From the NCBI RefSeq assembly GCF_963975345.1, contig NZ_CAXBGE010000001.1, positions 296,624 through 360,623 on the forward strand: 64,000 bases of DNA. The letters are read 5' to 3'. Made by a program: the position numbers and the translations under genes. Under the pieces are notes generated by a model. The model did no database searches. It was given only the letters and a program-made list of their open reading frames with translations, and was not told the origin of the DNA. Positions within the stretch are counted from its first letter, which is position 1. Every line of letters starts with the position of its first letter. Of the stretch, positions 42,994 through 50,715 are shown piece after piece. This DNA is from Maricaulis sp963975345 (GTDB taxonomy: Bacteria; Pseudomonadota; Alphaproteobacteria; Caulobacterales; Maricaulaceae).

Positions 42994-43503
42994 ATGTCTG
43001 GCAGTTTCGACCGCATCCGTGTTTTGATCGTTGAGGACAATGCACACATGTCGACGATCTTGCGCACCATCCTGCAGGGGTTTGGTGTTCGCACGATTAT
43101 CGAGGTGCGCGATGCCGCCGACGCGTTCGAAACCATGCGCGATGTTAATCCGGATTTCGCGCTGGTCGACTATATGCTCGGCGATTTGAACGGGTTGGAA
43201 TTTACCCGCTTGGTCCGCACCGCCTCAGACAGCGCCAATAAATATCTGCCAATCATCATGGTCACCGGTCATACGGATCGCTCCAAAGTGATCGAGGCGA
43301 TCAATGCCGGCGTCAATGAATACCTCGCCAAACCGGTGCGTCCGGTTGATTTGTTCCGGCGTATCTCGGCCCTGATCGAGCGGCCGCGCCGCTTCGTCAA
43401 GGCCTCGACCTATTTTGGACCCGACCGCCGCCGGCGCCAGGATCCGCGCTTCGCAGGCCCTTGGCGTCGTTCGACGGACGAGGAAGAGGCCGAAGCCTCC
43501 TGA
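42994..43503 (+). CDS. Stand-alone receiver domain protein with basic tail
   Basis: The receiver (VLIVEDNAHM, D59 in ALVDYMLG, T91 in MVTGHTD, K113 in LAKPV) occupies residues 7-128 of 169. A conserved tail follows (FVKASTYFGPDRRRRQDPRF) and ends in an acidic stretch. The FGPDRRRR tail recurs on alphaproteobacterial single-domain receivers and PilZ-like regulators, and may be a docking peptide. It is the third receiver within 2.2 kb. A 268-bp gap upstream probably holds its promoter. Confidence 0.88.
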   Translation: MSGSFDRIRVLIVEDNAHMSTILRTILQGFGVRTIIEVRDAADAFETMRDVNPDFALVDYMLGDLNGLEFTRLVRTASDSANKYLPIIMVTGHTDRSKVIEAINAGVNEYLAKPVRPVDLFRRISALIERPRRFVKASTYFGPDRRRRQDPRFAGPWRRSTDEEEAEAS

Positions 43504-43512
43504 GGCCGATTG

Positions 43513-43845
43513 TCACACCTTGCCGGCACTCGCCATCTCTTTGTAAATGTTGAACACAATGACCGCCTCCCCGGCACCGACGGCCTTGCGCTTGCGGATG
43601 ATCGAGGCGAAATCGGCGTTATTGACCAGCAATTCCGGTCCCATTCGCACCAATTCCTCGCGCGTGATCAGGGCTGTATCGCAGCTGAGTGGCGCACCGC
43701 AGCCGGAGCGACAACTGATCGCATCGGCCTTGCCCAGCATGTCTGCCAGCGCACGGGCTGCGTCGCGATCGGCGATGAAGACGCGGCCAAAGGGATCAAA
43801 CCCCACCGAGTTGAGATGAAACAATACCCCGCGTCCTTGCGCCAT
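43513..43845 (-). CDS. Hypothetical 110-residue protein
   Basis: No family was recognised. The protein begins MAQGRGVLFHLNSVGFDPFGRVFIADRDAARALADML, has a cysteine cluster SCRSGCGAPLSC in the middle and a segment IIRKRKAVGAGEAVIVFN near the end. It has no signal peptide. It lies between the third receiver gene (convergent, 9 bp) and the threonine aldolase gene (same strand, 62 bp). Coding is supported by GC-rich third positions and a closed frame between good neighbours. Confidence 0.65.
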   Translation of the reverse strand: MAQGRGVLFHLNSVGFDPFGRVFIADRDAARALADMLGKADAISCRSGCGAPLSCDTALITREELVRMGPELLVNNADFASIIRKRKAVGAGEAVIVFNIYKEMASAGKV

Positions 43846-43907
43846 TGCTGCCTCCTGTCATGCGAAATCGGGTGTACACCCTTTGTTCCACAATCTCAAG
43901 ACGTAAA

Positions 43908-44927
43908 TTATCCGACAGCAGCGATCAGGGCCTGGATCTCACCAGGCTCGGTGCACCAGCTCGTGACGAGGCGGGCGGAACCATCGGGCCATTGGTAAAA
44001 CCCGGCTCCGGCGGCGCGCATGCTGGCGGCGACGGACTCCGGAATGCGAGCAAATATCTCATTGCCATCAACGGGGTGAAGGATTTCGACACCGGGTATC
44101 GATGACAAGCCGGTAGCGAGGTCGGTGGCGCGAGCGTTCGCGGCCCGTGCCAGGTCGAGCCAGAGATCGCCTTCCAGCCAAGCCTCGAACTGGGCCGCCA
44201 TGAAGCGCATTTTCGGTGCCATATGCCCGCCACGCTTCTGGCGCGCCTGCAAGGCCTCGAACCGGTCCATCACCGGGCCAAACAGCACCACCGCCTCGGC
44301 GCCGAGGGCGCCATTCTTGGTGGCACCGAAACACAGGGCGTCGACGCCGGCCTTCCAGGTCAGTTCCGCAGGCGTACAACCCAATGAAACCAGGGCGTTG
44401 GCGAAGCGGGCGCCGTCCATGTGAACGAAGGCGGGGCGTTGCTTCAGGCGCTCTGAGCGCTCGCGAACTTCTGCGACCGAATAAGCGGTACCGCTTTCGC
44501 TCAGATTGGACAGTGATAACACCCGGACCGGGCTGGTGTGGACGAAGCCTTCCGGGATTTCCGCCAAGGCGCGGTCCAGCTCGGACAGCCCGATCTTACC
44601 ATGTGCGCCGCCGAGCGGGATAAGCTTGGCGCCGCCGGTATAGAATTCCGGCGCGCCGCGCTCGTCGCGATGGATATGAGCTTCGTCATGGCACAGGATG
44701 GCGCCGTCAGACGGGCACAGGACGGAGAGCGCCAGAGCATTGGAGGCCGTGCCGGATACCGCGAACAAGACTTTGAGATCACACTCGAAAATCTCCCGCA
44801 ACCGGGCTTCGACGCGGGCCGATATCGGGTCATTGCCATAGCTCGGCTCAAAGCCGGTATTGGCGGCGGCAATGGCCTCGACCAGTTTGGGATGGGCGGG
44901 GGCGGTGGTGTCGGACAGAAAGTTCAT
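43908..44927 (-). CDS. ltaE: Low-specificity L-threonine aldolase
   Basis: This PLP enzyme of the aspartate aminotransferase fold cleaves threonine or allo-threonine to glycine and acetaldehyde. SDTTAPAHPKLVEAI starts the domain, HMDGARFAN holds Asp171, and the PLP lysine is K204 in CFGATKNGALGAE. The length of 339 residues is typical. I used the ATG at 44927, but a TTG at 44963 overlaps the preceding gene's stop as TTGA and could be the coupled start, adding 12 residues. It would supply glycine. It follows a TonB-like gene. Confidence 0.93.
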   Translation of the reverse strand: MNFLSDTTAPAHPKLVEAIAAANTGFEPSYGNDPISARVEARLREIFECDLKVLFAVSGTASNALALSVLCPSDGAILCHDEAHIHRDERGAPEFYTGGAKLIPLGGAHGKIGLSELDRALAEIPEGFVHTSPVRVLSLSNLSESGTAYSVAEVRERSERLKQRPAFVHMDGARFANALVSLGCTPAELTWKAGVDALCFGATKNGALGAEAVVLFGPVMDRFEALQARQKRGGHMAPKMRFMAAQFEAWLEGDLWLDLARAANARATDLATGLSSIPGVEILHPVDGNEIFARIPESVAASMRAAGAGFYQWPDGSARLVTSWCTEPGEIQALIAAVG

Positions 44928-44959
44928 AAGGCTCAGAGAAACCGGCTTGCTGCCTATCG

Positions 44960-45697
44960 TCAATCGCCAAACACCGGGTCGGGATGGCGTGGCGGCAGGC
45001 TGTCGCGCATCTGGTCGGCGGAGGAGGTCGGGCGGCGGCTGGTATCAGCCAGGGTTGGTCGCCCGCGCAGATCCGTCAACCCGAGGCCATCACCTTCAAA
45101 TAATGCATGAATTTGCTCGGCGCTCATCCCGTGACCGATTGCGGCCTGCTGCCCGGCCGCCAGATTGGCGTCGCTGGCAAAGCGCAACATGGCGAGGCCG
45201 TCAGGATCGGGATCGTCGCTGCAATGACCGGCTTCACGGTTGGCTTCTGATGAGGTCATGCAGAAGATTTCGCGAACGATAAATGGTGTTCCAGTCAGGG
45301 CGGCGGTCTCGGGAAGGGCGGAAATTTCGTAGGCAGCAAGGCCTTGCTGCGGGCTATCCGTTGGATTGTCGGTCAGTGCCTCTTCATCATCCGCCAAGTC
45401 AGCATTGACCACCTGTTCGTCATCACTTTCGTCGCGGGCTTGTGTCGCCGTCGCCATATCGGCTTGCGCGGGCGGTGAAGGCGCGATTTCGGGCGGGCTG
45501 TCGTCCGGCTCGATCTCCGGTTCCGGCGTTGCGACGAGAACGAGATCGATCGCGGTCAGAGCGGCCGGCGCGGCGGGCGGCCGCGGCGCCACCAGAATCA
45601 GCACGATCAGCGCACCATTGGCGGCAAACGCCAGCGCCCAGGCGAGGGTGCGGCGAATGACAATCTCACGGACGGGTCGGACGGCGGCCTGGCCCAA
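44960..45697 (-). CDS. TonB-like membrane-anchored Pro/Glu-rich protein
   Basis: One transmembrane segment lies near the N-terminus (LAWALAFAANGALIVLILVA), preceded by basic residues, so the bulk is periplasmic. A Pro/Glu/Asp-rich linker follows (ATPEPEIEPDDSPPEIAPSPP), then a C-terminal region of about 120 residues with two cysteines (IFCMTSSEANREAGHCSDD). The layout resembles TonB, but the conserved TonB C-terminal motif is not evident. Function unknown. The stop lies 4 bp inside a possible TTG start of ltaE. Confidence 0.7.
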   Translation of the reverse strand: MGQAAVRPVREIVIRRTLAWALAFAANGALIVLILVAPRPPAAPAALTAIDLVLVATPEPEIEPDDSPPEIAPSPPAQADMATATQARDESDDEQVVNADLADDEEALTDNPTDSPQQGLAAYEISALPETAALTGTPFIVREIFCMTSSEANREAGHCSDDPDPDGLAMLRFASDANLAAGQQAAIGHGMSAEQIHALFEGDGLGLTDLRGRPTLADTSRRPTSSADQMRDSLPPRHPDPVFGD

Positions 45698-45875
45698 GCA
45701 AAACTCCCAACAGCCCCCGCCGTGGGTCTATCGCTAGCCGAGCCAGTCGCCAGATGCCAGTCCGGGAACATGACAAACCGGTAAGGTTTTCGCCGCCAAC
45801 TGCTTGCCGGCAGCGGCGCGGCAGCGCAGTGTGGCGCCTGATATTGACCCTCCACCCGCCGAGGAGACCGGCCCC

Positions 45876-46145
45876 ATGACGAAAACCCTTGCGATCCTGC
45901 TCGCTGCAGCCGGTCTGTGTGCCGCACCGGCGCTGGCGCTCGATCACCACATGGACGACGAGCAGGCTGCACCGAGCTATGAGGAATGCGTCGCCGAGTG
46001 GACGGCGTTCTTCGGCACCGACACCCAGTATGACGATGCCACTCGCGCCATCGCCATGGACGGCCTGTCCCGCGAAGACCGCGCCCGGATGCAGACCTGC
46101 GACGACATACTCGATGGCGGCCGCGCGCTGCAAGCCGGCCAGTAG
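45876..46145 (+). CDS. Small secreted hypothetical protein
   Basis: The 89-residue protein has a signal peptide (MTKTLAILLAAAGLCAAPALA) and a short mature part with two cysteines (EECVAEW and QTCDDIL), probably forming one disulfide. GAGGAG precedes the ATG at 45876. It was not recognised. Its stop lies 7 bp before the first REP palindrome. Confidence 0.7.
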   Translation: MTKTLAILLAAAGLCAAPALALDHHMDDEQAAPSYEECVAEWTAFFGTDTQYDDATRAIAMDGLSREDRARMQTCDDILDGGRALQAGQ

Positions 46146-46151
46146 CGCCAG

Positions 46152-46244
46152 AAAAGGGGACAGGTATAATTAACGCGTAGTCTGTCCGGTTTGCCGAGAG
46201 CGGCACCGTCGTGCTGGCGCGTGAATTATACCTGTCCCCTTTTT
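46152..46244. repeat. REP palindrome copy 1
   Basis: A 93-bp near-palindrome opens AAAAGGGGACAGGTATAATT and ends AATTATACCTGTCCCCTTTT. The arms of about 26 bp enclose a shared core with TCTGTCCGGTTTGCCGA. The two other copies lie at 46703 and 47511. Confidence 0.92.
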
Positions 46245-46254
46245 GAGACCTTCG

Positions 46255-46695
46255 ATGACTGAAGTCTATGATCGCAAGGGCATTGCCCCGAAACTGGCTC
46301 TGACCTGTCCGCAGTGCGGTGCCGAGGCCCGCTTCGAGGGCCTGTATGGCGAGATGGCGCTGCCGGTCATGCTCGCCGACGACAGGACCGGCACCAAGCT
46401 GTCCTGGGCCGGGCGGCTGAGCTGCCTCGCCTGCGGTCTCAACCGCACCCACGAGGTCGACTGGCCGCGCGAGGCCTTCTTTCAGCTCGACTATCGTGGC
46501 GAGAGGCTATGGGCTTTCGACCGGGCGATGATGGTGGAGATACTGGCTTATCTCAACACCGGTGGCGATCGCGACACGGTGCGGCGAGCGAGCCCGCACG
46601 CGACGCGGCTGATGCGGCTCCCGAAAGTGTTCCTCACCGCCAAGGCACGCGAGACACTGGTGGCGAAGATCGAGGCCCTGCTGGCGCGTGGCTGA
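46255..46695 (+). CDS. Zinc-ribbon hypothetical protein between REP copies
   Basis: The protein of 146 residues has two CxxC pairs (C18/C21 in CPQCG and C57/C60 in CLACG), a zinc-ribbon-like pattern, then a basic helical C-terminus (PKVFLTAKARETLVAKIEALLARG). It is not a recognised enzyme. It starts 10 bp after REP copy 1 and ends 7 bp before REP copy 2, so the gene is tightly framed. Whether it travels with the REP/RAYT unit or was simply flanked by insertion of REPs is open. Confidence 0.7.
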   Translation: MTEVYDRKGIAPKLALTCPQCGAEARFEGLYGEMALPVMLADDRTGTKLSWAGRLSCLACGLNRTHEVDWPREAFFQLDYRGERLWAFDRAMMVEILAYLNTGGDRDTVRRASPHATRLMRLPKVFLTAKARETLVAKIEALLARG

Positions 46696-46702
46696 ACGTG
46701 AG

Positions 46703-46796
46703 AAAAAGGGGACATGTATAATTAACGCGCAGTCTGTCCGGTTTGCCGATAGCGGAACCGTGGTGCGGGCGCGTTAATTATACATGGCCCCTTTTT
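46703..46796. repeat. REP palindrome copy 2
   Basis: It is similar to copy 1 but reads AAAAAGGGGACATGTATAAT and ends TTATACATGGCCCCTTTTT. The G-to-T change in the left arm is matched by C-to-A in the right arm, so that base pair is kept, while a neighbouring right-arm T-to-G change is not compensated. Confidence 0.92.
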
Positions 46797-46859
46797 CGGT
46801 GCCAGCATCGTCGTTCAATTTCCGCTTGTGTTCGTGTTTTGTTCCTTTATAATTGCGTG

Positions 46860-47537
46860 ATGCCACGGACTGCACGCCTCGTTCTTCCCGGTTGCCCGCA
46901 TCACATCACCCAGCGCGGCAATCGTCGCCAGCGCGTGTTTTTCTGTCATGAAGACTATGCCCTCTACCGGCATTTGCTGGGCGTCGCATGCCGCAAGCAT
47001 GGTGTGGCTTGTTGGGCGTTCTGCCTGATGCCCAATCACGTCCATCTCGTTTTGGTGCCACAGGACGAGACGGGGCTGGCGGCAGCGCTGCATCAGACCC
47101 ATTTGTGTTACACGCAGCGGATCAATCCCCGCGAGGGCTGGAGTGGCTTTCTGTGGCAGGGGCGCTATTTCTCCTGTCCGCTCGATGAGGGCCATGCCTT
47201 GGCGGCGCTGCGCTATGTCGAGCTCAATCCGGTTCGTGCCGGCCTGTGTGAGCAGCCGCAGGACTGGCCTTGGTCGAGCACGCGCCACCGGCTCAGGCTC
47301 AAACGTTTCCGCCTGCTGGCCGAGCCTGCCTTCTTACGTCGCATCCCGGACTGGGGGCGATTTCTCGCCCAAGGTCTTGATGCCGCCACTCAGGCCCGGA
47401 TCGGGCTCTTCACGCGGACGGGGCATCCGCTCGGGGCAGAGGATTGGGTCGCCACGCTCGAGCGGCAGGCCGGGCGCTCGCTACGGCCTCGCCCGCGCGG
47501 GCGTCCAGCGGGAGCTAAAGGGGACAGGTATAATTAA
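46860..47537 (+). CDS. REP-associated tyrosine transposase (RAYT), IS200-like
   Basis: This Y1-family HUH enzyme carries the metal-binding HVH motif (MPNHVHLVLVP, 57-67) and the candidate nucleophile Tyr84 (HLCYTQRIN). PRTARLVLPGCPHHITQRGN is the family's N-terminus. The 225 residues include a basic C-terminal end. REP palindromes flank it, as expected for RAYTs, which act on REP hairpins. Its last residues (AKGDRYN) and the stop codon are encoded by the left arm of REP copy 3. Single-copy RAYTs are usually domesticated rather than selfish. Confidence 0.92.
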   Translation: MPRTARLVLPGCPHHITQRGNRRQRVFFCHEDYALYRHLLGVACRKHGVACWAFCLMPNHVHLVLVPQDETGLAAALHQTHLCYTQRINPREGWSGFLWQGRYFSCPLDEGHALAALRYVELNPVRAGLCEQPQDWPWSSTRHRLRLKRFRLLAEPAFLRRIPDWGRFLAQGLDAATQARIGLFTRTGHPLGAEDWVATLERQAGRSLRPRPRGRPAGAKGDRYN

Positions 47538-47620
47538 CGCGCAGTCTGTCCGGTTTGCCGATAGCGGAACCGTCGTGCGGGCGCGTTAATTATACCTGTC
47601 CCCTTTAGCCCTTTAGCTCC
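47511..47620. repeat. REP palindrome copy 3, extended
   Basis: The core of about 92 bp matches copies 1 and 2. Here the arms extend further: GGAGCTAAAG (47511-47520) pairs with CTTTAGCTCC (47611-47620). It contains the 3' ends and stop codons of two convergent genes, the RAYT and the sortase. Confidence 0.9.
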
Positions 47621-48168
47621 GCCCAGACCACATAGCGCTCCGGCCCCGGCATCAGGGCGCCGAACGGCCAGCACGTGACCAGGGCCAGCCGCGCCGGTCC
47701 GCCTTCGGGCTCAATCCCGGAGCGGGCCGCGTCGACGATTTCCATATTGGTGACGCGATATTCGATCTGCTGGCCGGCGGGGGTTTCGAGCATCACGGTG
47801 TCGCCCACCCTCAGATCTTTGAGGAACTCGAAATGCGTGTCGCGGTGGGCGGCGATGATGGTGGTGCCGGGCTCACCGGCGGCGGCGGAGACGGTCAGCA
47901 TGGCGGGACCGAAAGCGAGCGCTTCGCCGCCGGCTTCGGCGAGGACGATGGCGTGCTCGCCCAAGGAAGGGACGGAGAGCCGGGCCACGGGCCAGGTATC
48001 GGCCCAGGGCCATGGTGTGGCCGCGATCTCTCCGCCGATCGCACGCGTCCACGCCCTTGCGAGCAGGATTTGTGCGAACTCCGCTTTCGCGGTCAGAAAA
48101 AGCCCCTGACCGAAGATCGCGGCACCGGCGATCAATACCAGCGCCGCGATAGCTGTTTTGGCCCTCAC
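47605..48168 (-). CDS. Class GN (marine proteobacterial) sortase
   Basis: A membrane anchor (KTAIAALVLIAGAAIFGQGLFL) precedes a sortase fold. The catalytic triad is visible: H108 (IIAAHRDTHF), C166 (LALVTCWPF) and R178 (GPERYVVW). Sortases cleave LPxTx signals and transpeptidate surface proteins. I chose the GTG at 48168, which overlaps the stop of the VWA protein as GTGA, giving 187 residues; a longer frame upstream lies inside that gene. Its last codons lie in REP copy 3. The neighbouring gene encodes the cognate LPATATP substrate. Confidence 0.92.
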   Translation of the reverse strand: MRAKTAIAALVLIAGAAIFGQGLFLTAKAEFAQILLARAWTRAIGGEIAATPWPWADTWPVARLSVPSLGEHAIVLAEAGGEALAFGPAMLTVSAAAGEPGTTIIAAHRDTHFEFLKDLRVGDTVMLETPAGQQIEYRVTNMEIVDAARSGIEPEGGPARLALVTCWPFGALMPGPERYVVWAELKG

Positions 48169-50411
48169 CACAGGCGCCGCTCGCGATTGGCGATCAGCCA
48201 GATCAGGGCGATCAGCATCATCAGACCACCGAGCCCCATCAACAGTTCGCGCGGTGTTGCGGTGGCTGGTAGCGGTATGCCAGCGGCATCGACGGGCGCG
48301 GCGTCGGGATCCTGACCGGGGCGCAGGCGGGCGAGTAGGTTGGGGTCGAGGGCGGCGTGTTGTTCGGGCGCGAAGCGTTGATCCATCACCGCCTGGAAGT
48401 CCCAACCATCGGGGATCATCAGCGGCACGTCGCGTTGGACCAATTGATCGCCAACCGGGCGGACCGGGGTGGCGTCGACGGCGACGAGGCTGGTCAGGCG
48501 GGTGACGAGGTGGAAATCGAGCGCGGTCTGCAGCACCGAGGCGTCGATGCTGGCCGGGGTGGCGCCCTGGAAGCGCATTTCCTCCAGCGCGCGGATGCGA
48601 TTGCGTGCCCATAATGTGGCGACGCCGGACGCGGGCCGGGCGTCGGTCAGAGCGATGTCCTGCTGCCAGGCTGAGCCGGCCAGCTCGCCTTCCAGCCGCA
48701 TCATGCCTTCGGGGCCGGCCAAGCGGGCGGTGAGCAGGACGGGTTCGCCGTAATAGAGATCGGGCAGGGGGGCTGGCCATATCTCGCTCAGGGCCCCGGC
48801 GGGAAAGAGCGCGTCGAGATCGGTCATCACCGGACGTTCGAGCGCCGTGAACAGGCGGTCCATGGCGCCGGCGACTTCATTGACATCGCCAATATGGGTG
48901 AAGGTGCCGCGGCCAAACCGGGCGGCGCGGCTCATGAAATAGGTGTTGGGCGCAGCCCCGATCCCGACCGGGAAGAGGCGTGAGCGGCCCAAATCCTGAT
49001 GGATGGCGGCGAATAGCTCGGCCTCATTACCGATCGCCCCATCGGTGAGGAAGACCACCTGGCGCACACGGCTGGTGTCCTCCGGCGTGTCGTCATGCAG
49101 GGCGGCGCGCAGGGCTGGCAGCATCACCGTGCCGCCCTCTGCCTGCAGGTTGGCGGCAAAACTACGCGCCCGGGCGATATTGACCGGGATGGCATCGACC
49201 GCCTGCGGGAAGACGCGCTGCATCGTATTGTCGAAGCGGATCAGGTTGAAGCGGTCGCCGGGCTCGAGCCGGTTGAGGGCCGCAACCAGGGCTTGGCGCG
49301 CCTGGCGCATGGAGGCGCCGGCCATGGAACCGGAATTGTCGATCACGAATATCGTTTCGCGCGGCCGGCGCGGCGTGTCGCTACCGAGCCGGGCTGGCGG
49401 CAGGATCTGCGCGAGGAGATAGGTCTGGCCATCGAGCTCTTCGGTGAACAGTGCGGCGCTGGGGGCGGTCTCGTCGGCCGGGCGCCAGGTGAGGACGAAA
49501 TCGCGGTTGGCGGGGATGGGGCCATCGGCGAGCGAGATGATGGCGTGGCCGGGCATGGAACGGTCGACCAGGGTGGCGTGATAGCGACTGGCGACGGCGC
49601 CGAGTGCGAAGCCGGGCTGGAGGTCGGCGTGGATGCTGACTGGCAGGCGCAGATAATCGCCCGGTTCGGCGGAGGGATGCATCAGTGGCGGCGTGATCCG
49701 CATCGCGTCGGCGAGACCCTCCATCCGATCACCGCCATCGGCGGCAAAGACGAAGCCCTCCGGCTGCGGGATATAGCGCGGCGTGATCGCCAGTGGCACG
49801 CGCACCTCGAATGTACCGTCATTCAGGCGGGCGACATCCTGATACTCAATCTGGACGATGATCGTCTCATGCGGGCCGATATTCGCCACCGAGGTGGTGA
49901 ACATGTTGGGGCGCTCCTGCTCGACCAGACTGGCGCGCTGGCCATTGGCGCGGGCGGTCTCATAGATGCGGCGCGCCTGCTCGCGTTCATGGATCTCGCC
50001 CTCGATGAAACGGTCACCGATCTGCATCCGCAGCCGATCTACACCGCTATCCTCGGGCATCGGGAAGACATAAGTGCCCTCAACCCAGGCGTCGGACGGG
50101 TTCTCGAAGCGCTGGGTAATGATCGCCCGCACGATCGGACCGGCGATATCCAGCCGGATATCGGTCGCGACCAATGGAGCCGGGATGTAGAGCCCGCCCT
50201 CAACGGTCTTGAGCAGGAGCGCGCCTTCATTGATCTCGCTGAGACGGACCATGCCGGCCTCGGTCGCCGCTGTTGTCTCTGATGGTGCCGCGGCGCTGTC
50301 CGCATGCGCTTCTGACCAGAAAAAGAGGCTGGCACCGAAAACGGCGATGGCTGTGATGAGCCCCAGCCAAGCCTGTCCACCAGCGGGTCTGTGTGAGTGT
50401 CCGGATGCCAT
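48165..50411 (-). CDS. Sortase target protein with VIT and VWA domains
   Basis: The 748-residue exported protein has a signal (ITAIAVFGASLFF), a VIT domain near 58-190 (AIITQRFENPSDAWVEGTYVFPMPE) and a VWA domain with a MIDAS motif DNSGS (358-362) that binds a metal and ligands. The C-terminus carries LPATATP (714-720), a hydrophobic helix and NRERRLW, a complete sorting signal. This is the canonical partner of the overlapping class GN sortase. Likely role: surface or periplasmic adhesion-like protein; the ligand is unknown. The gene order substrate-then-sortase on one transcript is typical. Confidence 0.94.
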   Translation of the reverse strand: MASGHSHRPAGGQAWLGLITAIAVFGASLFFWSEAHADSAAAPSETTAATEAGMVRLSEINEGALLLKTVEGGLYIPAPLVATDIRLDIAGPIVRAIITQRFENPSDAWVEGTYVFPMPEDSGVDRLRMQIGDRFIEGEIHEREQARRIYETARANGQRASLVEQERPNMFTTSVANIGPHETIIVQIEYQDVARLNDGTFEVRVPLAITPRYIPQPEGFVFAADGGDRMEGLADAMRITPPLMHPSAEPGDYLRLPVSIHADLQPGFALGAVASRYHATLVDRSMPGHAIISLADGPIPANRDFVLTWRPADETAPSAALFTEELDGQTYLLAQILPPARLGSDTPRRPRETIFVIDNSGSMAGASMRQARQALVAALNRLEPGDRFNLIRFDNTMQRVFPQAVDAIPVNIARARSFAANLQAEGGTVMLPALRAALHDDTPEDTSRVRQVVFLTDGAIGNEAELFAAIHQDLGRSRLFPVGIGAAPNTYFMSRAARFGRGTFTHIGDVNEVAGAMDRLFTALERPVMTDLDALFPAGALSEIWPAPLPDLYYGEPVLLTARLAGPEGMMRLEGELAGSAWQQDIALTDARPASGVATLWARNRIRALEEMRFQGATPASIDASVLQTALDFHLVTRLTSLVAVDATPVRPVGDQLVQRDVPLMIPDGWDFQAVMDQRFAPEQHAALDPNLLARLRPGQDPDAAPVDAAGIPLPATATPRELLMGLGGLMMLIALIWLIANRERRLW

Positions 50412-50595
50412 GTGAGTTGTCCCTCGCGTCGTGACCGGCCACCCGCTGCGCGTGTTCGAAGCAGGCGGCCGATCTCCCTGTCCATGATCAGGCTGGGCCG
50501 CGAATTTGCGCGTCCCGGGGCGGGTTTGCGGCCATTGCGGGAAAAAATGGGGCGATGTCTGGGCGTGCTACCGGGTGTTGCGGCGCAGCAAAATT

Positions 50596-50611
50596 CCGCA
50601 AGTTTTTGCGG
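50596..50611. other. Short hairpin in the 304-bp gap before the aminotransferase
   Basis: CCGCAA and TTGCGG pair around GTTT. The gap 50412-50715 separates the divergent VWA and aminotransferase genes and should hold both promoters; apart from this hairpin and an A-run near 50540, I see nothing definite. Confidence 0.4.
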
Positions 50612-50715
50612 CAAAAGCCGGGCTTTGCGCATTTCCCTCTGCTGCGGGGATTGGCGCGGGCGAATGCGGGGACTAGGTTTGCGCAACGCCAATCCTTCGA
50701 TTCAGGACATTCCCG

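Noticed and set aside
49095..50282. Open frame of 395 codons on the plus strand opposite the VWA protein gene
   Set aside because: The sorting signal, VIT and VWA motifs all lie on the other strand; the plus-strand product has no family features.
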